This document shows, piece by piece, positions 1 to 11,107 of a stretch of 64,000 nt of DNA; within the stretch, counting starts at the first letter, position 1; each line of letters begins with the position of its first letter. The stretch is from Aphanomyces cochlioides. Lineage: Eukaryota > Oomycota > Saprolegniomycetes > Saprolegniales > Verrucalvaceae. The notes under the pieces were generated by a model. The model had not been told where the DNA came from. It worked only from the letters and a program-made list of their open reading frames with translations, and searched no databases. The stretch spans positions 372,001 through 436,000 of the forward strand of contig JAHQRK010000035.1 in assembly GCA_019828595.1 (NCBI GenBank). The letters run 5' to 3'. The position numbers were made by a program, and so were the translations under genes.

Positions 1-496
1 CCGGGCATGGATCATCATTGCACATGGTGCGTCGTTTCCATCTTTCCGTCGAGTGTATCTTCGTCTCTTTGTAGGTTGAACACATGCATCGGGCAAAGAA
101 ACTACGCGCAGTTCTTCACGATTGCCATGTGCGGCGTCGTCGTCTTCTCCATCCAAGCAGTCGTGTCCGTCTATGCGATCGAATGGCGACGCGACACGAT
201 GTCTCCGTCTCTCCTGGCGCACGTACGTCTTTCGTGCTTCATGGGCAGTTCCTGACGTTGGTTGTATATAGAGCGGCTTTATCGTTTGCGCGGTCTTGTC
301 GGTGCCGTGTCTTGTCATGTACTCGACGCTGCTGGCATTCCACATCTATTTATCGTGTGTCGGGTATGGCACGTACGATTACTTTCTCAAGCGACGCGAT
401 GCGCTTCGAGCCGAGCGGCGGCGAAAGCGCGACGAGCAGATCCAAGCCACGAAAGAAAGCATCGACAAGTTGACTCGTGTCACGACGGTCGTATAA
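1..496 (+). CDS. DHHC-type protein S-acyltransferase, C-terminal part (5' partial)
   Basis: The 3' end of a palmitoyltransferase that transfers fatty acyl groups to cysteines of membrane-associated proteins. The catalytic DHHC motif is the first thing in the window (positions 10-21). A 48-bp intron (27-74, GT-AG) interrupts the following tryptophan codon; splicing gives DHHCTWLNTCIGQRNY, which matches the family's DHHCxWxxNCIGxxNYxxF closely. A transmembrane helix follows, then a second intron (223-271). The last exon (272-496) encodes another hydrophobic helix and a TYDYF motif, like the family's TTYE motif, then a basic cytosolic tail ending at the stop at 494-496. The N-terminal membrane segments lie outside the window. 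It converges on the FAM136A gene, with only 5 bp between the two stop codons. Family call is firm; substrate unknown. Confidence 0.9.
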
Positions 497-501
497 CATG
501 C

Positions 502-1016
502 CTAAACGATCGACGCTGTCGCTTCTTCAATGCGTTTCTTCAGCGCGGGGAGCAACTTGATGTGCGAATCCACGCACTTGGACACGCATTTCTCCATACT
601 GCTCTGCGCCGATGCAATCTCCGATTCAGAAGGTCGTGCTGACAATCCATCTTGCGCGCGATCTTGACAGTCCATCGCACATCGTTGCAGACGATTCTAC
701 AAGGACACACACATGAGACTCACATGGGTGCGTTCCTACTTGGAAGCTCGAGAGTTCCTGGTTGAGATAGTTTTGCACTTGGGCGACTGGTTCCTGGCAT
801 CGTTGGATGCATGCTTGGAGTTGTTCCGCGCTGCAATCCTTGTTGTCAAAGCATTTGACGCTGCACACATATCCATTTTTCTACGACAAGGTCATTCATA
901 CCACCGCCGCCGACAAAGAGATGGCGAAAGATTCATACCTGCATGGGACGGAACGTCGACTTGTCGAGGCTCTCCATCATCTTGTTGACCGCTTGGTTGA
1001 TATCTCCTTCCGCCAT
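502..1016 (-). CDS. FAM136A: FAM136A-like (DUF842) mitochondrial protein
   Basis: Three exons (939-1016, 740-880, 502-696) with introns of 58 and 43 bp give a 137-residue protein, essentially the length of animal FAM136A. The protein starts MAEGDINQAVNKMMESL and carries four CX3C pairs (CSVKC, CIQRC, CAMDC, CVSKC), the pattern of small intermembrane-space proteins oxidised by the MIA pathway. The C-terminal half reads CAMDCQD ... CVSKCVDSHIKLLP, matching the family end to end. Function is poorly known even in animals, where the protein is mitochondrial. Start chosen because it gives the family N-terminus and lies 63 bp from the divergent F-box start. Confidence 0.9.
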
Positions 1017-1079
1017 CGTCGTCCTTTCTCAGCGGTCTTCTTGTCAACAACAGTGCAAATTCGGAAATGACCGAAATGA

Positions 1080-2852
1080 ATGGCCAATCAGACTTTGGCG
1101 ATGGCACGAATGGATATTCCAAGACACACCGCGGCGGCGGCGGATGCTTTGGATGCGCTTCTTGGACGCATTTCAAGACAGATCTGCGTCAAAGAAATAC
1201 CAGATTGGCATGAGCTTCATGTGCAATTGGATGCTTTGGTCCACGACGATGAAGAGAGCTTTGTCCGCGCAGTTTTGAGCCACTCGGCGTGGTGTGCATC
1301 AAGCGCCAACTTCACTGGCGTCACGACTGCCGTTGCTGAGAACCTCGTTCGCGCCGCACTGCTTCCTCAAACGCCGCCACATGCGCAGGTCCAAGTGTTC
1401 CATGCACTTCTGGATCCATTGCTCGCTCCGTGCCGTGATGACAAAGGACGAGTCGTCAAAGTATGCAAATGGACGCGCGGACAAGCTCAGCTGTCGAGTC
1501 AACGATGTGTCAAGCGATGGGAATGCCTCGCGCCGGCCATCACGTCGCTCTTGACGGAAGTTCCAGCGTTGTCTCGGGAGCTTGTGACGTCTTCGGATCT
1601 GTTGGCGCTTGTGTCAGCTCGAGTTCAATGCGCGCTGCCTGCCATCCATCACCTGCTCCATCTCGTGCCATGTTCTCCGTCGACTGGATCCGCCGCGCTT
1701 GTCGCCGCGGTGCTCGGTGCCGTGCTTGAGATGGACTGGACGGATCCAACGGGCGTGCCGTACCGTGACGAACTGCTCAGCCGCATCTTGCGCTTCCTCC
1801 AGGAGGCTCCATTTAAATCGCCGTCGTCGTGCACCGCCTTGGAAGTCGCCAAGATGTCCGTGCTTGGATATAGCTCATCGATTGGCGCACCGCTCGTCGC
1901 GCAACTGGCATGCACGGTCTCGTCGTCATTCGCACTCGATCTCTGCGGCGACTTGTTTGAAGAGATGGTCGCGACAGACTCATCGGCACATTTCAACTTC
2001 ATGGTCGGTTTCTGTGCCCACACGACGTGTATTGACGTCGACACAGTCGTGGAACTCATCGACTCGCTGCTCCATCAGCCTGCTCTGGCCAAATACGATG
2101 GTCTCTTTGGCGCTTTGTACATAGCGAGCCATCGTCGCGTCGCCGTGCCGCTTTCCGCCGCTGCCATCTCGCCAGAGGTCAAAGTAGCGCTCAAGAAACT
2201 CCCGCCGTCGCTCGTAGCGTACGCTCTGCCGGCCTGTTGCAACATATCCAAGCCAGACGTCGCGCGGCTCATGCACGAGCTCGAGTTTGAAACGATGACC
2301 GACTTGGCGTGGCTTGATTCGATGCCGTTTGCACCAACGCCGCTGCATCTTCGCACGCTTGAAGCCATTCGCTTCCATCGCATTCCTCTGATCGCAGCGT
2401 TGAGTCAACTATGGACGCCGCCGGCATGTCCGCCGCCCACGGTGGCTGTCAATCATCACTTGGATCCTGACGCCCTCAAGCATATCTTTTCGTTCCTGAG
2501 CTGTAAGCGCCTCTGTCGCCTTGCGTCCGTCTGCCGGGTCTTCCGTGATATCTCTGAAGAACCTTGGCTCTGGCAACAACTGCATCAAAAGCACTGGCCG
2601 AACGTCGTGTGTGATCATCCTACAGAGTTCTCTCACGACTGGAAGACGTTCTTCAAGCAGCGGTACCTCGACACGCGCCAACTCCGTCGCTCGGGCAAGT
2701 TCAAAGTCTGGCGTCTCTGCAACCACTGCGGCTGTTCGCATGTGTTGAAGTCGGATCTTCAGCTGGAGAACCACCGCCGCCGAAAGCACAAAGCACCTCA
2801 GAAGCGGAAGATTTACCGCCGCAAACGTAAGACTTGCGACGAATCGGCTTGA
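1080..2852 (+). CDS. F-box protein with C-terminal C2H2 finger
   Basis: Single long ORF of 590 residues. Residues about 100-440 are leucine-rich and helical with no family I can name, possibly HEAT-like. An F-box lies at about 453-500 (LDPDALKHIFSFLSCKRL, then a VCRxFRxI pattern and a conserved WLWQQL), which would bind Skp1 in an SCF ubiquitin ligase. A C2H2-type finger follows at about 546-570 (CNHCG ... HRRRKH), then a lysine/arginine-rich tail. The helical region may recruit the substrate; that is inference. A good splice donor (GTAAGA at 2827) sits near the end, so the true C-terminus could be spliced onto sequence downstream of 2880 and the stop at 2852 is not certain. Confidence 0.8.
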   Translation: MANQTLAMARMDIPRHTAAAADALDALLGRISRQICVKEIPDWHELHVQLDALVHDDEESFVRAVLSHSAWCASSANFTGVTTAVAENLVRAALLPQTPPHAQVQVFHALLDPLLAPCRDDKGRVVKVCKWTRGQAQLSSQRCVKRWECLAPAITSLLTEVPALSRELVTSSDLLALVSARVQCALPAIHHLLHLVPCSPSTGSAALVAAVLGAVLEMDWTDPTGVPYRDELLSRILRFLQEAPFKSPSSCTALEVAKMSVLGYSSSIGAPLVAQLACTVSSSFALDLCGDLFEEMVATDSSAHFNFMVGFCAHTTCIDVDTVVELIDSLLHQPALAKYDGLFGALYIASHRRVAVPLSAAAISPEVKVALKKLPPSLVAYALPACCNISKPDVARLMHELEFETMTDLAWLDSMPFAPTPLHLRTLEAIRFHRIPLIAALSQLWTPPACPPPTVAVNHHLDPDALKHIFSFLSCKRLCRLASVCRVFRDISEEPWLWQQLHQKHWPNVVCDHPTEFSHDWKTFFKQRYLDTRQLRRSGKFKVWRLCNHCGCSHVLKSDLQLENHRRRKHKAPQKRKIYRRKRKTCDESA

Positions 2853-2935
2853 CGTATCCTTTGACGCTGCATTTGACTGGGAGCAGTTGGAGCGTTACAT
2901 GATGTCAACGACGACGGCGCCATCTTGGACGCTAA

Positions 2936-3448
2936 ATGGAGGACAGAGTGCCATTTTTGGAATTCCCGACCATGCGCGTCGTCGCTGGCAATGCAAAGGA
3001 AAGAGACGACTTGCGCGAACTGTCGGAAGACGATGAACCGCGCGGCGATTTGGCGCGGCAAAAGTCACGGATCGGCGCGAGATGTCACTCTGGCAACGGC
3101 ACCAGGGTGAGCGTTCGAGATCAAATCGCAGAGCTCAATACGACATGCTTGAAACACCATGAGATTCTTCGGGAGATGGAAGAGAGGCACAAGCAGGACA
3201 AAGCGTTGCTCCTGCGAATGATGGACGAGCTTGACAAGAAGCTGGCGCATGAGATGCAAGTCGCGCAGACTGACCATGACAAGAAACTCAAAGCTGCCAA
3301 CGACGAAATCGAGCGGCTGTCGAAATGCTTGAACGTCCAGCGCGGCACGGTCGCGACGCTCCAGGAACAGTGCGTCTCCCTCCACAAACACATCGTGACA
3401 GTCGAAGAAGACGTGCAAACGCTTGCTACAGAGGTGTTAGGCGATTGA
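2936..3448 (+). CDS. Coiled-coil ORF, unrecognised
   Basis: An open frame of 170 residues beginning directly after an in-frame TAA. Residues about 60-165 are strongly heptad-like (LREMEERHKQDKALLLRMMD and similar, rich in E, K, L and Q), so a coiled coil is likely. The first 55 residues look non-native in composition and the start is doubtful. It could be the terminal exon of the upstream F-box gene or a short gene with an undetected 5' exon. It ends 25 bp before the stop of the convergent mucolipin gene, which fits the gene spacing seen elsewhere here. No function proposed. Confidence 0.4.
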   Translation: MEDRVPFLEFPTMRVVAGNAKERDDLRELSEDDEPRGDLARQKSRIGARCHSGNGTRVSVRDQIAELNTTCLKHHEILREMEERHKQDKALLLRMMDELDKKLAHEMQVAQTDHDKKLKAANDEIERLSKCLNVQRGTVATLQEQCVSLHKHIVTVEEDVQTLATEVLGD

Positions 3449-3472
3449 TAATCTTTCCAAGTGTACATTATC

Positions 3473-5443
3473 TCATTGCTCGATCGGTTCCACCTGGGGA
3501 AACTAGACAAGACGACAGCGTGAGACGGTAACTTTGGAGAGTGCCGTACCAGGCTATAGCTAAGCTTGTCAAGAGCACGCGTATGTGATCGCGTGGCGAA
3601 GAACGCTTCTTCAACGATTGCGATGAAGATATTGAGCACGACGTAGATGAAAAGCGCGATGAACGAGTACAAATACGCCTACAGCAGGTCGTCGTGGTGA
3701 GATTTCGCGCTGAGGACGAGGAATTTACAGCGCCGAGAAGCGGGAAATCATGCGAGAGCGACGCAAACGTCTCGAGAATCACGTCGCCGTTCATGATGGC
3801 AAAAAGTGTGATGCACGATTGCTACAACTCGAGTATAAGCTTTCCAACAGACGATTGAGGCCGTACCTGGATGCCACCGAAGCGATCGACGCGATAGCCA
3901 AAGACAATCGAGCCAAAGATGGCATAGCCAAAGAAGATGGGCGACACGCCGACCTAAATCCACGACCGCTGAGAGCTGAAGCGCGCTGGAAAACGTACAA
4001 GAAAGCTCATCACTTTGGGAATACTGCCACGAAGGGTCAAGACAATCGAGTAGAAGCGCTGGTTGTGCTCGAGGTACCCGACAAACGTCGCCCAGAGAAG
4101 CAGCGGGCCCTAGAATAGTCCAGGGTTAAGCGAGTTTGAGCTGAAGATGCGCGGACGATCGCTTGGACGAATCGATGCCAAAAACTGAGCGGAATGTGTA
4201 CGACGACGCTCGAAATATTCCAAGTTGCATTGTACATGAGCAAGAGCAGCGTGAATGCAAGGAGGAGATGGCTACGACGACGTTGAGACGTTGAGATGGA
4301 CGAGTGGGGAGCCTACTGGATATTGATCAAGCGGAGTTTGACTTGGAGAGGCATGTCGTGCCATACTTGGCGCTGCTTTGTTCTGGAAATCCTACAAGAA
4401 GAGCATGAACGACGGATGAAGTCGAGTCGGTCAACCGCAACCACGTGCGTCCCAGGCTTCGGACGATCAAGACAAAATATGCGAGCGCAAAGACAACGAC
4501 GACCACGTTGAGCCAGAGGAACCGGCCGCGGAGAGTCGCCCAGACGTTGTTGACAGAACATACAGCCAGTGCGCAATCGCCGACGCTCATTCTGCTCCAG
4601 CAGTGATGTGAAACGAGGATGGAGAGGATCAAGTCGTACCGAAAATGACTGTTCTGCTGCATTTCCAGCTTGAGTTGGATCGTCCAGTCAAAGCAATCAA
4701 AGTAGAACGGCCCGTAGTCAATGTCGCGCAGCGGAAACGCAAAGTCGATCGCGACGATCGTATGGAGATACGCAAGTGCGGCTTCGGTGGAATTGATGGC
4801 GTCCAATGGACCCAGAGACGTCTTTGTCAAGTTGTACGTGTGGGCATCGAGGATGGATTCGTTGCGGTATTGCGTCACGGTCATCGCGACGGGCTCGATG
4901 GAAGTTGCAGTAGCGTAGTGGTAATCATACGTCGCCACGGACACCTCCTTGATTGAATAGTACGCATCACGCACGTGTCCAACGGCATGAAGAGTGTCGT
5001 TGACTGTGAAGATGAGCTCTTCAAATCTACAGAGGCGAGCGATGGGAGCTTGCAATGAACTGTCTCGGTAATGACGTACTTTGCATCCAACGACGCGGCG
5101 ATCGAAGCTCCATTCGGGAGAAAGAAGTATGCCCTACGTCGATAATGTCGGCAGGGAAAATGGGTAGATGCGATACCAATTACGATATGATGCGCGGACG
5201 TAAGCTGAGTTTTGACTACCGTACAGCATGATCTAGCGAGGATTCAGGTGCATGTCCACTAGAGAAACTTACTTGCAGAGTCACACAGATCATGAGAAGC
5301 ACGTGGAAAAGGACCTTCCATGGAATGCGTCCTTGCTTCCAGTATTTCTCCCACGGGGACACCTTTGGTGGAGGCAGCAATGACTCCTCTGTGGCTGATT
5401 TCTCCATGAGAGGTTCTTCCAATCCATCATCTTGCCGCACCAT
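3473..5443 (-). CDS. Mucolipin (TRPML)-like cation channel
   Basis: Eleven exons give 492 residues: 5273-5443, 5184-5215, 5080-5133, 4445-5026, 4317-4391, 4157-4271, 3999-4109, 3867-3953, 3729-3821, 3550-3678, 3473-3502. Introns are about 42-57 bp and the exon sum is divisible by three. TM1 (IPWKVLFHVLLMICVTLQ) follows an acidic N-terminus with a possible EEPL dileucine sorting signal. A large extracytosolic domain comes next (FEELIFTVND; FDWTIQLKLEM; HFRYDLILSIL), typical of mucolipins. TM2, TM3, the S4-S5 region (FYSIVLTLRGSIPKVMSFL), the pore (FAIMNGDVILETF) and S6 (YSFIALFIYVVLNIFIAIVE) follow in family order. TRPML channels release Ca2+ and other cations from endolysosomes. The pore reads NGDV where animal TRPMLs have NGDD. 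Shares a short divergent 5' region with the NCBP3-like gene. Confidence 0.88.
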
Positions 5444-5539
5444 TATGTGTGTCAAGATATGCCACCTTTCGCACTTTCGTCTTCGAATTTCGGTAGGAGC
5501 TTCGATTATTCACCTTCGTATTGGTTTACCGACCGCAGG

Positions 5540-7123
5540 ATGGACGAGATGGAAGTAAATGAGGAGCCGCGGGAAGTCGCAATCGAAGACATCGATGTGG
5601 GCTCCTTGTATGGCCGCGTCTTGAAATGGTCAGATTTGGGTATCAACCTCCAAGCCGACAAGTTCAACGCGGTGTCGTTGACTTTGGAAGCCTTGTGTCA
5701 GCAAGAACTGCAACTCCACCTCCGCGCAGTGATCAACGGAAATCCGTGGTCGTATGAGTTTCTCTGTGGTGGTCAAGGCAACACAGAAGCAAGCGTGCTC
5801 AAGAGAGGCGTCAAAGGCAAAGAAATCGATGTCGCTTGTGTCTTTTGTGGCCGCCTGTGCTCCGACTCAGCGGCAGGACAATACTGGTTCCAAATCGCAC
5901 TCCATCGAAAGAACGAAGAGGCCTTTGTTCAAATCTCCTTGGGCATCGGTGGAAACGTCGGCGACAAAGTTGTGTTGGTCGCAAAAGACGGCTTGAACGA
6001 CAAGGATAGCACAATCCACCTTGAATCTGTCGGGATCACCAGTGGCAGGTCGCCGCTCAAAGCTCGCAACATCAGTCTTCGATCACAAGAGGGAGTCAGC
6101 GTGATTCCGTCGGACACAGTTCTTTGCGTCATGAGTGACCCTTCTGGCACCGACCTCCTCACGGCTGAGCAGCGAGCGGATTTTACCTCCGCTTGTGAAT
6201 CTGCTAAACGCCGCGCCGACCGATTTGGAGGCACTTACAATCCTCCAGACGTCAAGCAATTCCTCGACTCGAAAGTTGTCCGTATGATGCAACGCAGCGG
6301 GGCCGTCTCGGAGAAGGGTTTCGCGACTGGCTTTGACGTCATGAGCTCAGAAGAAACAGCCAAACGAGAGGCACGGCGCCAACGCTTCAACCTCACGATG
6401 GATTACGACATCAAAGCTGCTCGTGAGATCTCCAATGGTGCGACTGAGGAAGAAATCCGAAAACACCAGGAAGAAGTCGCGAAACGCGCCAACCGTGCCG
6501 CCAAGTTTGGAGTGGAAGATGCACCCAATCTCGAGAGCGCGTCGCCAAAAGTACTTGCAGAGCGAGTGGACTTGGATGAAAGTCTTGAGTTGAGGCAAGA
6601 CGCGTTGCACATGTATTCGCTTGACGAGTCTTTCACTTCGGTGCGAACACGCGACATTTTAGCGTACTTCTTGGGCTACGGACCGTCATACGTCGAGTGG
6701 ATCAATGATAGTTCATGCACGATTGTCTTTGATGATCCTTTCACGGTGTCGCGTGCACTATTGTCGCTCACAACGGAAATTCCGGCAGATGCAACGCTTC
6801 AACGCCAGCAGAAAGAAGCCAATCCTTTTCAAAAACCCGAAGAAGCTGCTGCGGAACAAAGCGACTGCGTCTTGGCGAAAGGCTGGCGTCTCGGTCTGCC
6901 GATTCAAGCAGCCGATCACATGGATCGAACGTGGCGCATTCTTTTGCGACGTGCTACCCTCAAAGACTTTCCACCGGAGAAGACGTGGAAACGACAATTG
7001 TACCAAAAATCAAGCCATCGCCGTATGCAGCGGTTGCCAAACAAGCGCAAACGCCATGAGGACGACGGCGATAGCGAAGAAGCGTCCAAGGGCAAAAAGG
7101 TTCGTGACGAAGATATGGAATAG
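5540..7123 (+). CDS. NCBP3: NCBP3-like nuclear cap-binding protein
   Basis: Intronless, 527 residues from the ATG at 5540. The open frame extends upstream to 5432, but that stretch overlaps the divergent mucolipin start, so the internal MDEMEVNEEP start is preferred. Residues about 350-410 carry the N-terminal RRM-like signature of NCBP3 (RQDALHMYSL; DILAYFLGYGPSYVEWIND; SSCTIVFDD). A KRADRFG / RAAKFG motif resembles those of mRNA-export proteins, and the C-terminus is basic (KRKRHE, GKKVR). NCBP3 pairs with NCBP1 as an alternative cap-binding partner in mRNA export. The first 300 residues here do not resemble the animal N-terminus, which usually begins near the RRM, so this version has an extra N-terminal module of unknown role. 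Confidence 0.75.
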   Translation: MDEMEVNEEPREVAIEDIDVGSLYGRVLKWSDLGINLQADKFNAVSLTLEALCQQELQLHLRAVINGNPWSYEFLCGGQGNTEASVLKRGVKGKEIDVACVFCGRLCSDSAAGQYWFQIALHRKNEEAFVQISLGIGGNVGDKVVLVAKDGLNDKDSTIHLESVGITSGRSPLKARNISLRSQEGVSVIPSDTVLCVMSDPSGTDLLTAEQRADFTSACESAKRRADRFGGTYNPPDVKQFLDSKVVRMMQRSGAVSEKGFATGFDVMSSEETAKREARRQRFNLTMDYDIKAAREISNGATEEEIRKHQEEVAKRANRAAKFGVEDAPNLESASPKVLAERVDLDESLELRQDALHMYSLDESFTSVRTRDILAYFLGYGPSYVEWINDSSCTIVFDDPFTVSRALLSLTTEIPADATLQRQQKEANPFQKPEEAAAEQSDCVLAKGWRLGLPIQAADHMDRTWRILLRRATLKDFPPEKTWKRQLYQKSSHRRMQRLPNKRKRHEDDGDSEEASKGKKVRDEDME

Positions 7124-7721
7124 GATGTAACATGAAAAACCTGATGATGGACAATTTCAACACGCTTGATCTGTTGGAGCATTTCGTCGTAGTGTTGGCA
7201 TGTTCTCAAAGACCAATGCAGTCACTTGTAGGAAACGTACTGGGGCCACCATAGACAACCAAAGGCAGGAAGACAAGTGATCCATAAGCAACATATCGGC
7301 GGATGACGCTCTATCACCTCAGTTTGTCGGTGTTCCGGTGGCATTGCATCGATATTGGATGTCAGAGAGAGTACACAAGGATCTCCATTTGGACTATTCC
7401 TGCGCAAAGAGTGACGGAGCTTAAAGGAGAAGTCGCTAGCTGGCCGATCAACCTGCAGAAAGGCGATCGTTGCTTTACGACTCAAATTTGAAACTGAGAT
7501 GAGTTTTTCGCGCGCTTTTTTCCGATTCGAATTTTTCAGACAGGAAGAACAAACAGCACAGATGCTCGTCGACGAGGCGAGGGCAGCGGCTATCCACGCG
7601 CTTCCTGGAGCGATTAATTGCCTTCGACACGACTGTCTTCACAAGATCGTCGCCAAGACCTGCGCCATTGACTGGATTTCACCATGAGAGGTTGAACCTC
7701 TCAAAATCCATATTGAATTCC
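7124..7721. other. Intergenic stretch, possible small minus-strand gene
   Basis: No confident gene. On the minus strand around 7200-7310 there is a short hydrophobic reading (YGSLVFLPLVVYGGP) that could be one exon of a small membrane protein, but no complete spliced model could be built. A TTTTTCGCGCGCTTTTTT element lies at 7504-7521. The leader GAACCTCTCAAAATCCATA just before copy A's start is shared with copies C and C', showing these paralogs also share 5' untranslated sequence. Confidence 0.4.
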
Positions 7722-10700
7722 ATGAGAATCAAGGTCGTGGCAGACTTGGAATGGGTCCTCGCGAGCCCGCAACTGATCTCAACGCAGTTGGATGTCCTGC
7801 CAGCTTCCATATCTGAACCAATATTGGAAGATCGCAAGACCCAAGCATGGCTGGATGAATTGAACGCGGATCCAACGCCACTTCATGCCTTCATTGCAGG
7901 TAAATGTCAAATGCTGACCACTTGCTTTGACGACTTTGTAGAGCGCACGGAAGATAACAAGCCCATAGCACTTGGAGTTTACTTTGCATCGCTTGTTGAA
8001 TTTTGGTTGCAACATTGTCCTGCTTGGCACGTCGAGAGATTTTCATCTTCGGATCTTCAGGCAAGTCAAGTGAAGTACCTCTTCCGAACGATGATTCCCA
8101 ATACTCTAACACCGATGAACATGCACTGGGAAGCCACGGTCAAGTTTTTCCTTTTTTGTGGCTCGCGAGATGAGGCAAAACTTGATGATTTTGTGCATCT
8201 TGGCGTAACAGCCACTGGTGATAGTTTGACGAAGCGGATACGAAAGTCCCAGAGAAAACTTGAATTGTCTCAAGGAGGCCGCTCATGGCTAGCGTCACAC
8301 TTTGAGTGGGCAGAAGATGCTACAGAAATTGCATCTCACATGCTCTTGTGCGGTTATTTGCTATATCCCTTGGCTGACAATCGGACTACTCAAGCCAAAT
8401 ACTCATTTGATGTGCCAGAAATCAATCCAAACCATCTTCAAGGGTGGTGGACTCTTGATTTTGAGACAGATATATCACGAGCGTCGTCCCCAGATTCCTA
8501 CTTCGCAATACTTCCCAAGCAATTTTGGCTTACCAAAGTCACTGGGATAATTACTTCTGACGGCAACATCGTTATACCTGGAGATGCAGGTTTGAATTTA
8601 CCTCCCATCCAAGTTACGGACAGAGACACGATGTTTACCGCCTGCCGAGATCACTTTGCATCATACGAGATGGCAAAACCTCTTATGGTTGCGGAGTTGC
8701 AACAGGCTGGGGATGGAAAGTTCATTGAAGTCTCCAGAGGTGCAATTGTAAACCCGACGTTGTGGCAACCCACACAACGATTCAACAAATTGTTGAACAA
8801 AAGTTCGCGAAAGAGCCAAAAGGAGTCGAAGAATGGTATGCAATCCCTTGGAGCTCCACAGAGTCCTGGTAGAAGCACTTTTGTTGATTTTGAAGTTGCT
8901 CTTTCACCCTGTGGGTTGGTGGAAAAATTGCGAGAAATCCTGAAAAAGAAGCAACTTGGATACACTGCCCTGAAGAAATCCCTGGAGGGCTTCTTGGAGA
9001 AGCGTGACTCCACCGTCTATGTTGTTCAAGTCTTACTGGCATTACTGGATATTGCATCGACCGACATGAAAGACACGTTTCGGTTGGGTCAACTGGTGTT
9101 GGATTCATATTCACCGAAGTCTGAAGAGTCGTCAGTCGTAATGGATGAGCATACCATCGCAAGAATGGAGGCCGGACCGGACAGTTGGTGGGCTCTGCGC
9201 TTTCAAATCAAAGCCCTCTCAAAGCTATTTCCAAAGCGCATTGCACCGAGTTGGGCTCAGGAAAAAGCAGAAGATGCCCTCTGGCATATGCTCTCCTTCA
9301 ACAAACGATGGAATGCCACAGTGGTTGATGTATGTGAGAGTTATTCTATCCCCAGGTATGTAGAACATTGTTCATGTGTGTGTAGCTCACTTGACACTAG
9401 ATCTGAAGTCGACGCGCATCATGTGCTCCAAATCTTGGCATCTAACCGAGACTACAACAATGCTGAAATATTTGTTGTGGCACAGATATCAGCCTATGGA
9501 AATGAGCGTTCGTCGCTTGCCCGCGCATTCATACACGATCCTAGTACCCCTGCAAGAGCGTCCCGACGAGTCGCCAATTTTGTTGTGCCTCTTTCGTCAA
9601 ATATCTTTTTCAATTTGGAAGGACAGGCAAAATCCAAAACAAAGTTAAAGCCCTTCACTGACATCGAAGATCAACGACGGCGTTTACACAATATTATGTG
9701 CGTGGAGGTGACAAGTGTTCATGTCGTCGACACGAAGGAAGGCGTGGATAAGATGCTATCGTTTGCTCAAGGTTTGAGTCAAGGTGGTCGGCATGTGGTC
9801 GGCATGGACTGTGAGTGGCGACCGACAAGCTTCAGCCAGCAAGAAGGTCGTCAAGTGGAGGTGCTTCAGCTAGCTTTTGCAGGTGGCGTGATTTTTGTTT
9901 TGGACTGTGCAGCTCTAGCTGCTGAACACATGGAACAAGTTCTGGTATTGGTTTTGAATGCGAAGAACATCATACTATCTGGCTTTAGCGTCGCTGGAGA
10001 CGTCCAGCGGCTTCGAGCTGCCTATCCCAGTTTGGAATGTCTTACCAACTGTGTGGAAGTGCGTCGGGCGGCAGTCGCTCGAGTGGGAAGTGTCGTGCAA
10101 ATGTGGGGCTTAGCAGCCTTGGCGTCGACGTACTTGGGGATCGAGATTGCCAAAGAACAACAAGTTTCAGATTGGGCCCATCGACCTCTCTCATCGGTTC
10201 GTTGAGAGATTGTTGCGTGTCTACTGACGAAACTCGTAGGAACAAGTTGCCTACGCGGCGTTGGACGCTCATTGTGCTCGACTCTTGTTTCTCTTTTTTG
10301 TGTCGGATCTATTCGAGTCAGTGGAGCCACTGAGCGATGAGGCGCAACATGTTTGGACACCATGGCTCATGCGCGAGCGCAATTGTAAGTGCCGCCGTAT
10401 CTTTGATTTTTCTCACAGTTGTCAAGTGTCCTCCTACTTGCAAGAAAGTGACGTGGCGGCAGCATTGACTGAGTTGGGCCTCTCTGGGAACATTCACTCG
10501 AAGGAGCAAGAAGGAACGGGGGCCAAGACTGTGGCATTTGTATCTTATGACTCAGGCAAACCTCGTTACTTTGCAGTGGTGGTGGCACTGTCCGAGACGA
10601 TCGACATGGATCGTCTATGCCTGGCACTAGGTTGCAAGGATTTGGTTCTAGCATCAGATGCGGTGTGTGTGTATATATCTATTGCTCAAGCTATTTGTCC

Positions 10701-10929
10701 TACGTAGGATTTGTTGCACGTGTTTGGCTACGGTCGTGGGAGTATCGGTCCCATTGGACTTCGTCAACAGAATCTTGTGACGGTCGTGTTGGATGCTAGC
10801 CTAGTGGATGAACCAGCGATCGATTGTGGAGCGGGGGCGTTGGGCCGTGTCGTCTCGTTAAATCCGCGTGAATTGCTCGGACGCAGCTCTGTGCTGTCAA
10901 TATCCTCCCATGCCGTGACGGCCAATTAA
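7722..10929 (+). CDS. Copy A: DEDDy 3'-5' exonuclease fused to YbaK/tRNA-editing domain
   Basis: Six exons (7722-7899, 7942-9355, 9401-10196, 10240-10384, 10427-10662, 10708-10929) give 996 residues; introns are 42-45 bp. Residues 1-600 are an N-terminal module I do not recognise, with EXD3-like helical character. Residues about 630-830 are an EXD/Mut-7-type exonuclease: motif I VVGMDCEW (DxE), motif II FSVAGDVQRL, motif III EQVAYAALDAHCA (YxxxD), i.e. DEDDy. Residues about 845-985 match YbaK/ProRS editing domains: GAKTVAFVSYDS (conserved Lys), YFAVVVALSETID, LVLASDADLLHVFGY, GSIGPIGL, and GAGALGRVVSLNP. YbaK-family proteins deacylate mischarged tRNAs; EXD-type domains trim RNA or DNA. The combination suggests a tRNA/RNA surveillance enzyme, which is inference. 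All catalytic motifs appear intact. Confidence 0.85.
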
Positions 10930-11107
10930 ACCATCATGTCCGTGGTGTCGCCGCCGTTTCTCTCTCCCGCCTTCCCCGACCATTCAAAAAAACCTTTATA
11001 TGTGGAGAATTCTCCTCACAGATCGGAAAACGCTGCTCATTGATAGGCTACAGTTGGTGACGATATAAAGTTTCACAGGACTGGCGGGAGTGGGCACTTT
11101 CAAATAG

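Noticed and set aside
3121..3672. Minus-strand 183-codon frame as a stand-alone protein
   Set aside because: Only its first 48 or so codons are real; they are the S6 exon of the mucolipin gene, which splices to a short last exon at 3473-3502.
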